Part shown: piece by piece, positions 43,757 to 53,615 of the stretch
Numbering within the stretch: position 1 is the stretch's first letter
How the letters are laid out: each line of letters starts with the position of its first letter
From: Saussurea involucrata
Taxonomy: Eukaryota; Streptophyta; Magnoliopsida; Asterales; Asteraceae
NCBI GenBank assembly: GCA_033807775.1
Contig: CM066315.1
Coordinates: 8,560,501 to 8,624,500 of the forward strand
Reading direction: 5' to 3'
DNA: 64,000 nucleotides
Position numbers and translations under genes: made by a program
The notes under the pieces: model-generated
What the model was told of the DNA's origin: nothing
What the model saw: the letters and a program-made list of their open reading frames with translations, nothing else
Databases searched by the model: none

Positions 43757-44436
43757 CTGGATGTATACGTCAACTCCAAACACATGGACAAAGGTAAAAG
43801 GTTGCAAAAAAGAACCAACTTAAAGCAATAGTTAAGAGAGATTAGAGATACCACAAATAAGAGAAATATAAAGCTGAGATGCTACCTCAAAGATTGCTGC
43901 CATTTCATACTAAAAATATGTTAGGTAGAAGGTCACTGAAAATGATTCTAAATGCCCAACCAAGTCCTCTAGTAATCAACTTCAATGAATACAACAAACT
44001 CAAAACCAAAGGTAAGATGAAGATTACAATACATACATCAAGTGGTTGTTTTACAACGGTGGAATACAAACAAATTAACTAACATTTAAATCCACCCGCT
44101 TATATATCAAGGAATTCAATCATACTTGCTAATTTCAAGATCATAATCACATATTTTTGGATCAAAAGTTTCTCCCTTGCACCTACATGAGTTATATAAA
44201 TAATTATTACAAATAAACTATTTTGAATGGCCAAATTAAGTGATACTTGATTCCAACTTCACGAAGAATAATTAAATCATGCTCCTATGTAAGCATTCTA
44301 ATCCCAATGTTCATGTTCAAATCACAAATGCAGGATTAAACATCAATAGATATTCTTATTGAAAGAAAATTAATGGCAGGGATTATTAAATATGGATTCG
44401 CAAAAAAATTTAAATTTCATTAAAGAAACCTATGGG
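43757..44436. other. Helitron interior without recognisable gene
   Basis: AT-rich. Minus-strand reading at 44130-44190 gives F-D-P-K-I-C-D-Y-D-L-E before a stop, which could be another exon scrap. Not identified. Confidence 0.35.
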
Positions 44437-46416
44437 TTATTTGAATAATTGTTGAGTAAGATGGGTAAGAATGAGATCCCTATTGATCCAAAGTGTTTCA
44501 TCATAATGTCCCAGCTCTAGAACTGTGTAGTCAGATACTACTTCCATACCACTTGGACCTTTCCTAAAGAATCCACCTTGTAGAAATGAGCAAAGAGGGG
44601 ATGAATGTCTCTTCCATTCTAAACGTGCCTTGTTTCGTGTGACTCCACCGTTCTCGTCTACCTTGTTACGGAAGACCCATCTTGTGCCAATAATGGTTTG
44701 ACTACTAGGGCAAGGAACTAAGTCCCACACATCATTCCTAGTAAATTGGTTCAACTCTTCTTGCATGGCCATTATCCAATCCTCATCTCCTAAAGCTTCA
44801 TCTATGGTTTTAGGTTCTATGGTTGAGATAAAGGCATGGAAAGCACAATGGGTATGGATTTGTGATCTAGTTGTCCTTTGGTTTAGGTCACCTATAATTT
44901 GATCTACGGGATGGTCTCGAGCGGTTCTAAGGTTAGGATCATCTACACCTTGCGGAATAAAACACGGAGGGGCATCACTAGATTCAATATTATTTGTGGA
45001 AGGTTGGGTACCTAAATCCAAGGTACTAAGTTGTTGGGCTAAGACTTCTCCCTCACGGATATTGTCATTTGCTAAGGGTGCACTCGGTTTGGGAGGACTC
45101 TCGTCAAAGCTAACATTTAGGGATTCTTCTACAACCATGGTCTCCTTATTTAGGATTCTACAGGCTTTGCTATTCCAAGAATAACCTAGGAACACTCCCT
45201 CATAGGCTTTGGCATCGAATTTGGTTAGATAGGATTTGGTGTTTAAAATGAAACATTTACATCCAAAAACTTTTAGGTGGGCTAAGGAAGGTTTTCTACC
45301 ACGGTAAAGCTCATAGGGTGTCTTATTTAGGATACTTCTAATTAGGACACGGTTAAGCACATAGGTCGCGGTAGCAACGACATCACACCAAAACCTTTGG
45401 GGAACTTGATGTTCGTTTAGCATGGTTCTACTAATTTCTTGTAACGTTCTATTTTTCCTTTCAACAACCCCGTTAGATTGAGGTGTTCGAGGAGCCGAAA
45501 AATTATGAGTTATACCATGTTTATCACAAAAGGCACCAAATTGGACATCATTATCGAATTCACGTCCATGGTCCGTACGTATGGAAACAATCGTACAACC
45601 TTGTTGGTTTTGAATTCGTTTTCCCAAAATTTTAAACTTTTCAAAAGCCTCATTTTTATGTCTCAAAAATAAAGTCCAAGTATAACGGGAATAATCATCC
45701 ACAATAACCAAAGTGTAAAAATTTCTTCCAAAACTTTGAATCGCCATAGGGCCAAAAAGATCCATATGTAAAAGTTCTAAAACTCTTTGAGTTGAAATCA
45801 CATTTTTTGATTTATGAGAAACGTGATGTTGTTTGCCGACACGACAAGCATCACAAAAATGATTATCAAACTTTAATTTTGGAAGGTCACTCACAAGCTC
45901 CTTATTTTTTAAGTTTTGAATTAATCTAAGATTAGCGTGACCCAAACGTCTATGCCATAAAGTAGAATTATCATAAACAGAAGATAAACAAACATTTTCA
46001 TTTACAACAATTTTACAAATATATAAATTTCCTTTTACAAAACCATTTAAAAGAACTTTGCCGTTTTTTAAGATTTTACAAGAATCTTCTTCAAACAAAA
46101 CAGTTATACCATTTTTACAAAGTTGGCGAACACTTAGCAGGTTAAAGTGTAAATTATCAACATGATTAACATTAATAAATTTAACATTATTGCAAGAAAC
46201 TGTACCTCTCCCAATTATCTTTCCTTTGGAATTTCCTCCAAAAATTACCTGTCCACCATCACATGACTTATATGATGAAAAGAGATTGCTATTTCCGGTC
46301 ATGTGACGTGTGCAACCACTATCGAGAATCCAGTCCATATCAAGGTTTATCTGCAATAATAAGGATGTAACTTTTATGGTCCCCATTTCTCGTGGGTCCT
46401 TCTTAATTAGTTTCAA
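44437..46416 (-). pseudogene. Sirevirus pol, truncated in reverse transcriptase
   Basis: 659 codons. In order: Copia protease with L-D-S-G-C-T-R-H-M (near residue 32), the GAG-pre-integrase zinc region with H-R-R-L-G-H and C-D-A-C, integrase core (D-L-F-G-P-M, D-D-Y-S-R-Y-T-W, T-D-H-G-R-E-F, Q-S-N-G-V-V-E-R-K-N-R-T), then the start of reverse transcriptase (W-V-F-R-N-K-V-D-E-N-G). At about 44623 the Copia frame ends and unrelated sequence fused in frame adds about 60 residues. The catalytic YVDD and RNase H are missing, as is the 3' LTR. Confidence 0.92.
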
Positions 46417-46742
46417 GATGACAACAACAAAAATATATAAAGGACTTAGAGTCTTTTATATATATAAGTAAGACAAAAGAATTGAATAGAATATATATAA
46501 ATATATGTATGATATACGTATATATGAGGTATATATATATAAGTAAATAGAAAGTCAAACCTAATATATAAACAATAAAAAATTTAAACAAAACAATTAT
46601 ATATATATATATGTGTAGTACGTATGTATGTATGTATATATAAACAAAAAGTACATACAAAAGTATATTATTTATATATAATACATATAAGAAAATATAT
46701 TATATATAGAATTAAAAAGAGCTGCATATATATGTAACATAT
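46417..46742. repeat. TA-rich spacer between gag and pol
   Basis: About 320 bp of TATATA/GTATGT microsatellite-like sequence with no coding. Its presence between the gag stop and pol start is odd for Copia, where one frame is usual. It may be an insertion. Confidence 0.6.
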
Positions 46743-48698
46743 TTAAAACCATAAACGCATACCACCGGGATTATCATTATTAAACATTCCTTTTGGAATC
46801 CATTTATTTACCATTTTAATTTTGCGATTGTATTTATCATACACATAAAAAGAAGCATTTATATTCGCATTATTTTTCGGTCTAGAATATTTATCATGGT
46901 ACATGCGAGCATACGGTTTTCTCGGTATATATTTTACATTATTTATTTTAGGTACATACGGAGGTTTTTGCACATATCGATTTCTTGTATTTACTTTAGG
47001 TGATTCAAAATATCTTTTAATTGGCATACAAGAACATTTTTCTTTGCAAGCATCGGAACCAATACCTTTTCTACATTTTATACGGTTAGACATATTTAGC
47101 ATGTTAAGAACTTTTTCATTACTACTTTGAAATGCTTTAGCTAATAGATTGTCCTTTTCATATGAATCGCATTTAGCTTTTAAACATGCATTTTCATTTT
47201 TAAGAATATCACATTTTGTACATATAATATCTTCATGTGTCTTTTTATTTAAACATGCAATTTTTTTATTTAGAATATCACAAGATTTACAAAAATCCTT
47301 TTCACCTGATTTAGTTTCTAATTTAGCAATTATATCCATATCATTTGCAGATTTTTGTTTACCGTCATTAATTTTCTTTTCACATGCAGATACGGTTTCT
47401 TTTAATTTTGAGATTTCATCTTGATACCTATTTGCAAGAGCGGCCATGTCATGGAATGATTCATATAATTCGTCAAGATTATTTTCATCTTCATTTTCAT
47501 AATCACTAGCGTAATCTGAGTAACAAGATTTTACCTCGTCGTCGCTTTCGGCCATAAGACAAATAGCTTGATACTCGTCTTCTTCTTCGCTTCCACTCCA
47601 CGAGCCTCCAACGAAGGCTTTATCCTTTTTATTTTGAAATTTGTTCTTTTTAGGACATTCGTTGGCATAGTGGTCTTTATCACCACATGAGTAACAATAA
47701 CCTCTCTTTGGTTTGGCTTTTTCGTCGTCACTTGAGTCGTCATTTTTCTTCACTTTATCTTCTCTTTTATGGAAGTTGCGACTCCGGTTTTCACCGCCAC
47801 GACGGTAGTTACCGTTTCTTTGAAATCTGCTATTTTTAGAAAATTTATTGTTAGTAAAAAATTTAGAGAAGTTTCTTACCAACATAGCGACTTCGTTGAG
47901 TTTATCGGATTGATCTTTTGAAGTGCTAGCTTCCTCCTTTTTCTTTTTGTCATTCGGAGTTGAGACATTAAGAGCGATCGACTTCTTTTTTACTTGCTCC
48001 CGATCTTTGTTTCTTTTAAGTGCAATTTCGTGCACTTTAAGATTGCCGACGAGATCGTCGAGCTTCATTAGGGAGAGATCACGGGAGTCTTCTAATGATG
48101 TAATCTTTGCCATCCACTCCGAAGGAAGTGCTCGGAGGATTTTCCTTACGTAATCTTCATTAGGATAAGTGCGACCTAATCCTTTCAAAGTAGTCATAAT
48201 GAGGTTAAAACGTTTAAACATTGAGTCGATTGACTCATCTTTTGACATTTCAAATAATTCATAATCATGAACTAAAATGTTTATTTTAGAACTTTTAACT
48301 TGTGTGTTTCCACGATGAGTGTTGTTTAAACTTTCCCAGATTTGATTAGCAGTTTTATATGTATACACTCTTTCAATTTCATCAGTAGTTAAAGCAGCAT
48401 ATAATATATTCTTAGCTTCAAATTTTAAACATACATGAGATTCTTCAGCGGGAGTCCATTCTTTTAAAGGTTTATCAACAATAAGATCATCTTTTACAAT
48501 AGTAGGATTAAAATTCCCATTTTCTATAATATCCCAAATTCTTTGATTTTTGCCACGAACGTGACATTCAAATAGTTCGGCCCAAATGCCAAACTTTTCA
48601 GTATCTATCATAGGAGGTTTTGAAAACATAATATTAGTTTGTTGAGCCATTAGAAAATATTTAAGCAGAAAATTTTGAAAGCCCTGCTCTGATACCAA
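46743..48698 (-). CDS. Sirevirus Gag (full length)
   Basis: The frame opens at 48698, and the likely start is the internal ATG giving M-A-Q-Q-T-N-I-M-F at 48650-48648. UBN2-type Gag domain with I-W-E-S-L-N-N and L-P-S-E-W, a Lys/Arg-rich linker with R-G-G-E-N-R, and one CCHC knuckle (C-Y-S-C-G-D-K-D-H-Y-A-N-E-C). A long acidic and coiled-coil C-terminal extension follows with C-x-x-C-D units, ending D-N-P-G-G-M-R-L-W-F. The extended Gag is a Sirevirus habit. The frame is intact at about 636 residues. Confidence 0.9.
   Translation of the reverse strand: MVSEQGFQNFLLKYFLMAQQTNIMFSKPPMIDTEKFGIWAELFECHVRGKNQRIWDIIENGNFNPTIVKDDLIVDKPLKEWTPAEESHVCLKFEAKNILYAALTTDEIERVYTYKTANQIWESLNNTHRGNTQVKSSKINILVHDYELFEMSKDESIDSMFKRFNLIMTTLKGLGRTYPNEDYVRKILRALPSEWMAKITSLEDSRDLSLMKLDDLVGNLKVHEIALKRNKDREQVKKKSIALNVSTPNDKKKKEEASTSKDQSDKLNEVAMLVRNFSKFFTNNKFSKNSRFQRNGNYRRGGENRSRNFHKREDKVKKNDDSSDDEKAKPKRGYCYSCGDKDHYANECPKKNKFQNKKDKAFVGGSWSGSEEEDEYQAICLMAESDDEVKSCYSDYASDYENEDENNLDELYESFHDMAALANRYQDEISKLKETVSACEKKINDGKQKSANDMDIIAKLETKSGEKDFCKSCDILNKKIACLNKKTHEDIICTKCDILKNENACLKAKCDSYEKDNLLAKAFQSSNEKVLNMLNMSNRIKCRKGIGSDACKEKCSCMPIKRYFESPKVNTRNRYVQKPPYVPKINNVKYIPRKPYARMYHDKYSRPKNNANINASFYVYDKYNRKIKMVNKWIPKGMFNNDNPGGMRLWF
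48686..48697 (-). promoter_or_regulatory. Primer-binding site of the truncated Sirevirus
   Basis: Minus strand TGGTATCAGAGC, two bases from the LTR. Confidence 0.93.
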
Positions 48699-48699
48699 T

Positions 48700-49794
48700 T
48701 GTTGGACAACCTAAGGGGGGGTAAGGTTGTATTTAAGAACTTTTACTTTCAAAAATCTTTTTATAAATAAATACAGTATAAATAAAAGCAGAGTATAAGT
48801 ATAAATAAATATACAACAATTATATAAACAGATATAATTAAATGCACAGCGGAAATATAAAGAAATAAAGGAAAGAGATAAATGATACCGACACCAAGAT
48901 TTAGTGATTTACCAACCGGGTAAACCACCAGCCGAGACACTTCCCGACACAATCCAATATAAGTATTCTTTACGGTAGAATACAAACCAAGTACAAAAGA
49001 AACGTAACTGATTCTCTAGCTTTTGCTTATGAGATATAATGGATCACACACCCGTTATTCAAACACTTACAAGAGGTGTATAATTTTAATATGGTAATCA
49101 CTCTTGTATAATATTTATCACTTGGATATTTTTAGAGAGTTTGATCACTTGAGTTGTGTTGCTGATTCAACTAATCGAGAGATTTTAATCTGCTTATTTA
49201 ACTCAAGGTTTCTTACTCAAAAAAATGTTTTATAAAAATTAATAAGAGATGAGAGGAAGAAAGATTTCAGCAGAGTAATATCAAATGCTGAAATGTGAAT
49301 TTTGGTGTGTTTAAGGCTCTCGTCCCCTGCATGTATTTATAGGAGAAATTTTGCAAACACTTTGAAGTATCAACCAATCAGGGAGCCACAACAAAGCCTA
49401 CATCTTCACTTTTGAGTTGTTGTACAGCTAATGAGATGAGAAGGATGGTTGACCTTGATAGTTGAACCTAGCTTCCAAAAACTTTCATAATATATTAATA
49501 AAACTTAATACCTTTAATTAAAATCAGTATTGGGTTTTAGAAATATCCAAGTAGTATATTATTTTAGGGTGTTTATCATTATTAAATATACACAATAATG
49601 ACGACGTAAAACTACCGTCTTGAACCCTTCAGATAAAATCTTCGTGTTCTTCAAGAACTGTACACTTGGATAAAATATTAGAAAACAAAGAATGCGGTGT
49701 GTTTTGTAATCATCAAAATAAATATGGAGATGTGATTTTATGTGTACCAAAAAATATATCACAATATTAAAAGCTGGGTACACTTGCACCAACA
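48700..49794 (-). repeat. 5' LTR of the truncated Sirevirus
   Basis: TGTTGGACAACC...GCACCAACA, 1095 bp. Similar to the LTRs at 10913 and 14143 at both ends, but the CGGTATACCG palindrome cluster is absent. Confidence 0.9.
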
Positions 49795-51435
49795 AACACA
49801 CCTGTAACATTTCTTACGTTAAGAATGCAAATGCACACAAATTCTTTTAAGAATTCACTCATTTCAGTTGACATGGGTTTAATCATAGTTGAATGTTAGA
49901 ATCCTTACATATATGCAACAAACACTCACAACAGAAGTTGAAGCAATTAATTAGTATCAATATAAAGGAAACCAACGAATTTCACTTTTCAGAAAGACAA
50001 TTTGAAACAAATGTACCCATCAGTCATAGATTTTTAAGAAGTTCAACTGTTCAAGCTAGCACAACCTCTGAAACAAGAAATTCAAGCTTTCAGCTTTGAA
50101 AAATCACAATGATGCAAGAAAAAAAGAAATAAAGACAAATACTTGGTCAGAGAAATGAGTCATAGATTTGTATAAAGTTCCACACAAGAATAGAGCTTTA
50201 TGAGCAGAGGTTCTTTTTAAGTTATGATTCAACCTCTTTGTAAGTTATTGTGCAAGAGATCAACACATTATTCGTACGGAAGTAGTTATTCTAGTTTTAA
50301 CACAAACTCTACATGTCAAAGTTCAGACAAGTATAATATATGAAGAAATGGATCAAGTCACATACCCGATTGCCATTTTTTGGTTCCTTATAAAAAAAGG
50401 CACCTTCTCTTTGCATATGTCTGCAGGCTCCAATTCTGAAACTTTGGTAAAACTTTGGTAATGAGTCATTACTAAGCGTTATATTTCAATCTTTGAGTCC
50501 TCCAGATCTTGAATAGACTGTTGAGATGATTTTTGGTTGCGGTCTTAAAAATACTTGAAATCTGGTTGATACACCTTTCGCTGATAATGCAAGTAAAGGA
50601 TCTCTAAAAGTAGAAAGCATTCCTATGATATTACTATATGTTGCATCATGTGTTCTAAGAGGAAGCATTCCGACCATTATTTGTTGTAGCTTTGAGTCCC
50701 TACAAAACATTGATTTCTTCATTAAAACTCATAATATCTCACCAAGTTACCTTAAAACTACTTTTCCATTTGAACAATCAACACATAAGCTTTTGCTTCT
50801 TGTTTTACACAATGCAAAGCAAAAGATGGTACATATCATTTTTTAGCAGAGCAAATTCCTTTTTCTATGCCCGGTCACACAAAGATCTACTTTTGATTAT
50901 AGTCTTGAGAACACAAAAAATCCCACCTTGATTATTAAAAGCTTGATCAACAAAAGTCTCTCTAATCAACCAAAACTATCTACAAAAGTTAGATTATTAT
51001 CCTGTCAAAAAAATTATTAAAAGCTTTATCAACACTATATAGAAATGAATGAAACCTAGTGTTTTAGTCATTAAAACCAATATAGGCATATTCACTTATG
51101 AAAAACCTTTTCGTTGGAAACTCTGTTTCAGCCCAAAGGTGTCCAATGTTTCTTCAGGAAGTTTTTCCCTCGGGATCAGGCACCCCAAAAGGCAAAACAT
51201 AACATTATAACAATAATCTGATGTTTGCTACTTTAGTCTTATCGGCCTAATTCAACATGGATTTTTGGACCTGCACATACAAAGACAACTTCAGCTCCCG
51301 CCACAACAATAATACGGAACTGTGACACTTCAATTGAAGAACAAAAGAAATGGAAATTTTCACAGAAATATAAGCACCTTGCTACAAAATAGTAAAAACC
51401 GCCGGGGTGATAGGATGCCATAGTTCCAAGGAAGA
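49795..51435 (-). other. Helitron interior, unidentified coding scraps
   Basis: The minus-strand frame 50722-50486 has G-M-L-P-L-R-T-H-D-A-T-Y-S-N-I-I-G-M-L and looks like real coding sequence, but I do not recognise it. Another scrap near 50380-50450 reads V-S-E-L-E-P-A-D-I-C-K-E-K-V. The rest is AT-rich and has no complete gene. Confidence 0.4.
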
Positions 51436-51979
51436 TTAGAACCTTTGTGGATCAAAAGCAGGATTGTCAATGAGTGCATTGACAAATACCCATAGATAAT
51501 TCTTTACATTGTGGGCTTTGAGAGTAGCATGTTTGTTCTGTTTCTTTACAACAGTCACCAAGTGATTGGCAATCTAATTGGTTATGTAGTCAACATGAGT
51601 CCCTCCCTTGATTGTGGCATATTATTCTCAAAGCTGACATGATTTACAAAAATCAAGTAAAATAAGTATCATTAAGCTCTTGTAATACCTAAGAAGCTAA
51701 ATAACCTCAATTAAAGATAAAGATCTTATACCTGTTCAAAATGCCCATCAGCCAAACTAACACAAATCTCCCATCTTTCGTTTACTTTCTCATAAAGCCT
51801 ATAAAACGACAGATTAAATCAGCACAAATATAACAATTTTCAATAAAGAATGGGTTGGAATTAAATATAGGGGTTGAAAAGAACCTTAAAGTCTCATTGG
51901 ATGTTCCAAGATAAAGCTTCACATAGTCTTCGAATGTCTTAGGAGGAACGCGTTTTCCATCTCGATTCAACAAAAGTTG
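51436..51979 (-). pseudogene. Captured DNA topoisomerase II fragment, three exons
   Basis: Exons 51979-51885, 51798-51732 and 51633-51436 with GT/AG introns. They read G-K-R-V-P-P-K-T-F-E-D-Y-V-K-L-Y-L, then Y-E-K-V-N-E-R-W-E-I-C-V-S-L, then T-I-K-G-G-T-H-V-D-Y-I and N-V-K-N-Y-L-W-V-F-V-N-A-L-I-D-N-P-A-F. This is the transducer part of the ATPase region of plant topoisomerase II, which untangles DNA duplexes. The third exon has a frameshift near its start and an in-frame TAG, so the fragment is dead. Confidence 0.9.
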
Positions 51980-52085
51980 CTAACCCATAACAGGAGAAAC
52001 CCTAATATATGGAATCGAAGGACGAAAACACTGAAAAGATTGAAAACAACAATTCTAAATCGATCCAACTCAATTTCCACCGGCC

Positions 52086-52530
52086 CTATGATTCGTGCTC
52101 CACTTTCTCTGCCATGTCCATTATGTGATGCCAACACCAAACACACACCTGCAATGATGAAGTATCCTAAAAATTAAAAAAACAGTTGATGGTTTTCCAC
52201 TTTTAGCATTCTCTTTAATTCGTTCTTGGCCTCTATATATGCAAGAACCATCATCAAACAAGATTCTTAATTCTGTAAACCTAATTGCTTCCATCAAAGA
52301 TTGCATAGTAATTATTTCAACAAAATAGCATGAACTATTTTCAAAAGAGTAGGCAAGAGAACCACATGAAACAACACAAGATAACACCAAACAAAACAAC
52401 TTAACGAAAATGAGATTTCCTAGACTAAAAACCTAACCTCATAACCACATTTGCAGGGCTTTAACTGTTGATCAGTCCAATCCATCTCTTCTGCACACAA
52501 TGGACACCTCTTATCTTCTTCATTGCTCAT
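52086..52530 (-). pseudogene. Captured CNOT4 (NOT4) RING-finger fragment, two exons
   Basis: Exon 1 52530-52438 starts at ATG and reads M-S-N-E-E-D-K-R-C-P-L-C-A-E-E-M, then C-K-C-G-Y-E to a GT donor. After an intron, exon 2 52148-52086 reads V-C-V-W-C-W-H-H-I-M-D-M-A-E-K and stops. This is the N-terminal C4C4 RING of the CCR4-NOT E3 ligase subunit 4. The last Cys pair of the RING is missing because exon 2 ends in a stop just past H-E. Lying upstream of the topoisomerase piece, it could give a chimeric transcript. Confidence 0.9.
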
Positions 52531-52943
52531 GATTCCTTTGGAAACACATCAACACACACAAACTTTCAAAAAGACAAAACACACAACAAGATTCTCCTTA
52601 TTCACAACCACATGAACATACATTTGCTAACAAAACCCTAAATATCCCGAAAATAAGATGCAATAAACCCTCTCATTACAGATCAAATCCAAGAAATTGC
52701 ATTGCATTCCAAGAAACTAACACCGTCTGGCAATATAAATCTAACATGTAGAAACACAACATTACATATAATACACGCATTTAGTGACACATACAAACAC
52801 ACATAAATGTCGTTATAATGTACCAAATCAAAATGAAAACGGTTTGTGTGTAGAAATTCACAGACAATTGCAGGAAAGAAATCAGAAATACTTATAGTGA
52901 TTGATTGAATGAATGATCTAGCAAACAGATTCAGTACGACAGA

Positions 52944-52980
<37 letters not shown>

Positions 52981-53600
52981 GACGCGAAGAACCGACTCGA
53001 GAGTACGGCCCCTTAATCCCAACTGTGAACGGATTATTGGTCATAGCCCAAATACAAAAACAAACAACAGCGGTAAAGAAAGTAACATGAGGAAAAACAA
53101 ACATAACACCATAACATAACACCATAACAGGCTGTTGAAGTTATATTTAGAGGTTGCGTAGTAAGAAACTGATTTTAGGTCAAAAAAGAACACAAAAAAT
53201 CCAACAAAAGGATTATATAAAAACACCAAACCATAACCTCTATCGTTTGCCAATCTCCATCCTAACAACAGAGGTTGAATCGAGAACCCTAGCTACATGG
53301 GTTGAATTGTGCACGAATTGAAGAAAGCATTCGTTGAAGATATTGAAATCTGCCAAAATTGAGAGCTCTGTTAGTGGGAAAAAAATCATATACGAATGAA
53401 TTTGAAGATGAAAGACTGAACGTGTACTGGAGGAGCCGATTGGGGAAGAGAAAGGGAAGAGGAGAACTGGAGAAGATGAAATGTTGAAAAACTGATTGTT
53501 GAAGGAGAAGGGGTGTGAGAGAAATCAGGGGATCGTGGCTAAGAAAAAACCGATTCTTAGAAAAACTGAATGTTGAAAAACGGTTGCCACTATTCTTTTT
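52531..53600 (-). promoter_or_regulatory. Probable captured CNOT4 5' region
   Basis: No coding. A GA microsatellite lies at 52948-52977. The region 53270-53560 is less AT-rich and could be captured 5' leader and promoter of the CNOT4 source gene. Inferred from position only. Confidence 0.35.
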
Positions 53601-53615
53601 ATATAGTAGAATAGA

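Larger units (their letters stand above)
44600..49794 (-). mobile_element. Truncated Sirevirus-type Copia element in the Helitron
   Basis: The 5' LTR (48700-49794), primer site, full gag and two thirds of pol are present. RT, RNase H and the 3' LTR are lost at the left. LTR termini, primer site and both ends of Gag match the gag-only element at 10913-15362, so both belong to one family and this lineage could have supplied its enzymes. Confidence 0.9.
43540..53615 (-). mobile_element. Helitron with captured gene fragments
   Basis: On the minus strand it starts TCTATTCTACTATATAAAAAG at 53615. It ends with a hairpin (ACCCGC/GCGGGT, 43551-43570), seven bases and CTAG at 43543-43540. Host bases are A before and T after, the canonical A^T insertion site of Helitrons. 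Length about 10.1 kb, of which about 5.2 kb is a later Sirevirus insertion. No Rep/helicase is present, so non-autonomous. Fragments of CNOT4, topoisomerase II and a DCN1-like gene lie in the same direction as the element. Confidence 0.9.

Noticed and set aside
46403..46660. Tyr/Ile-rich 85-codon frame between Sirevirus gag and pol
   Set aside because: Pure translation of TATATA-type sequence.
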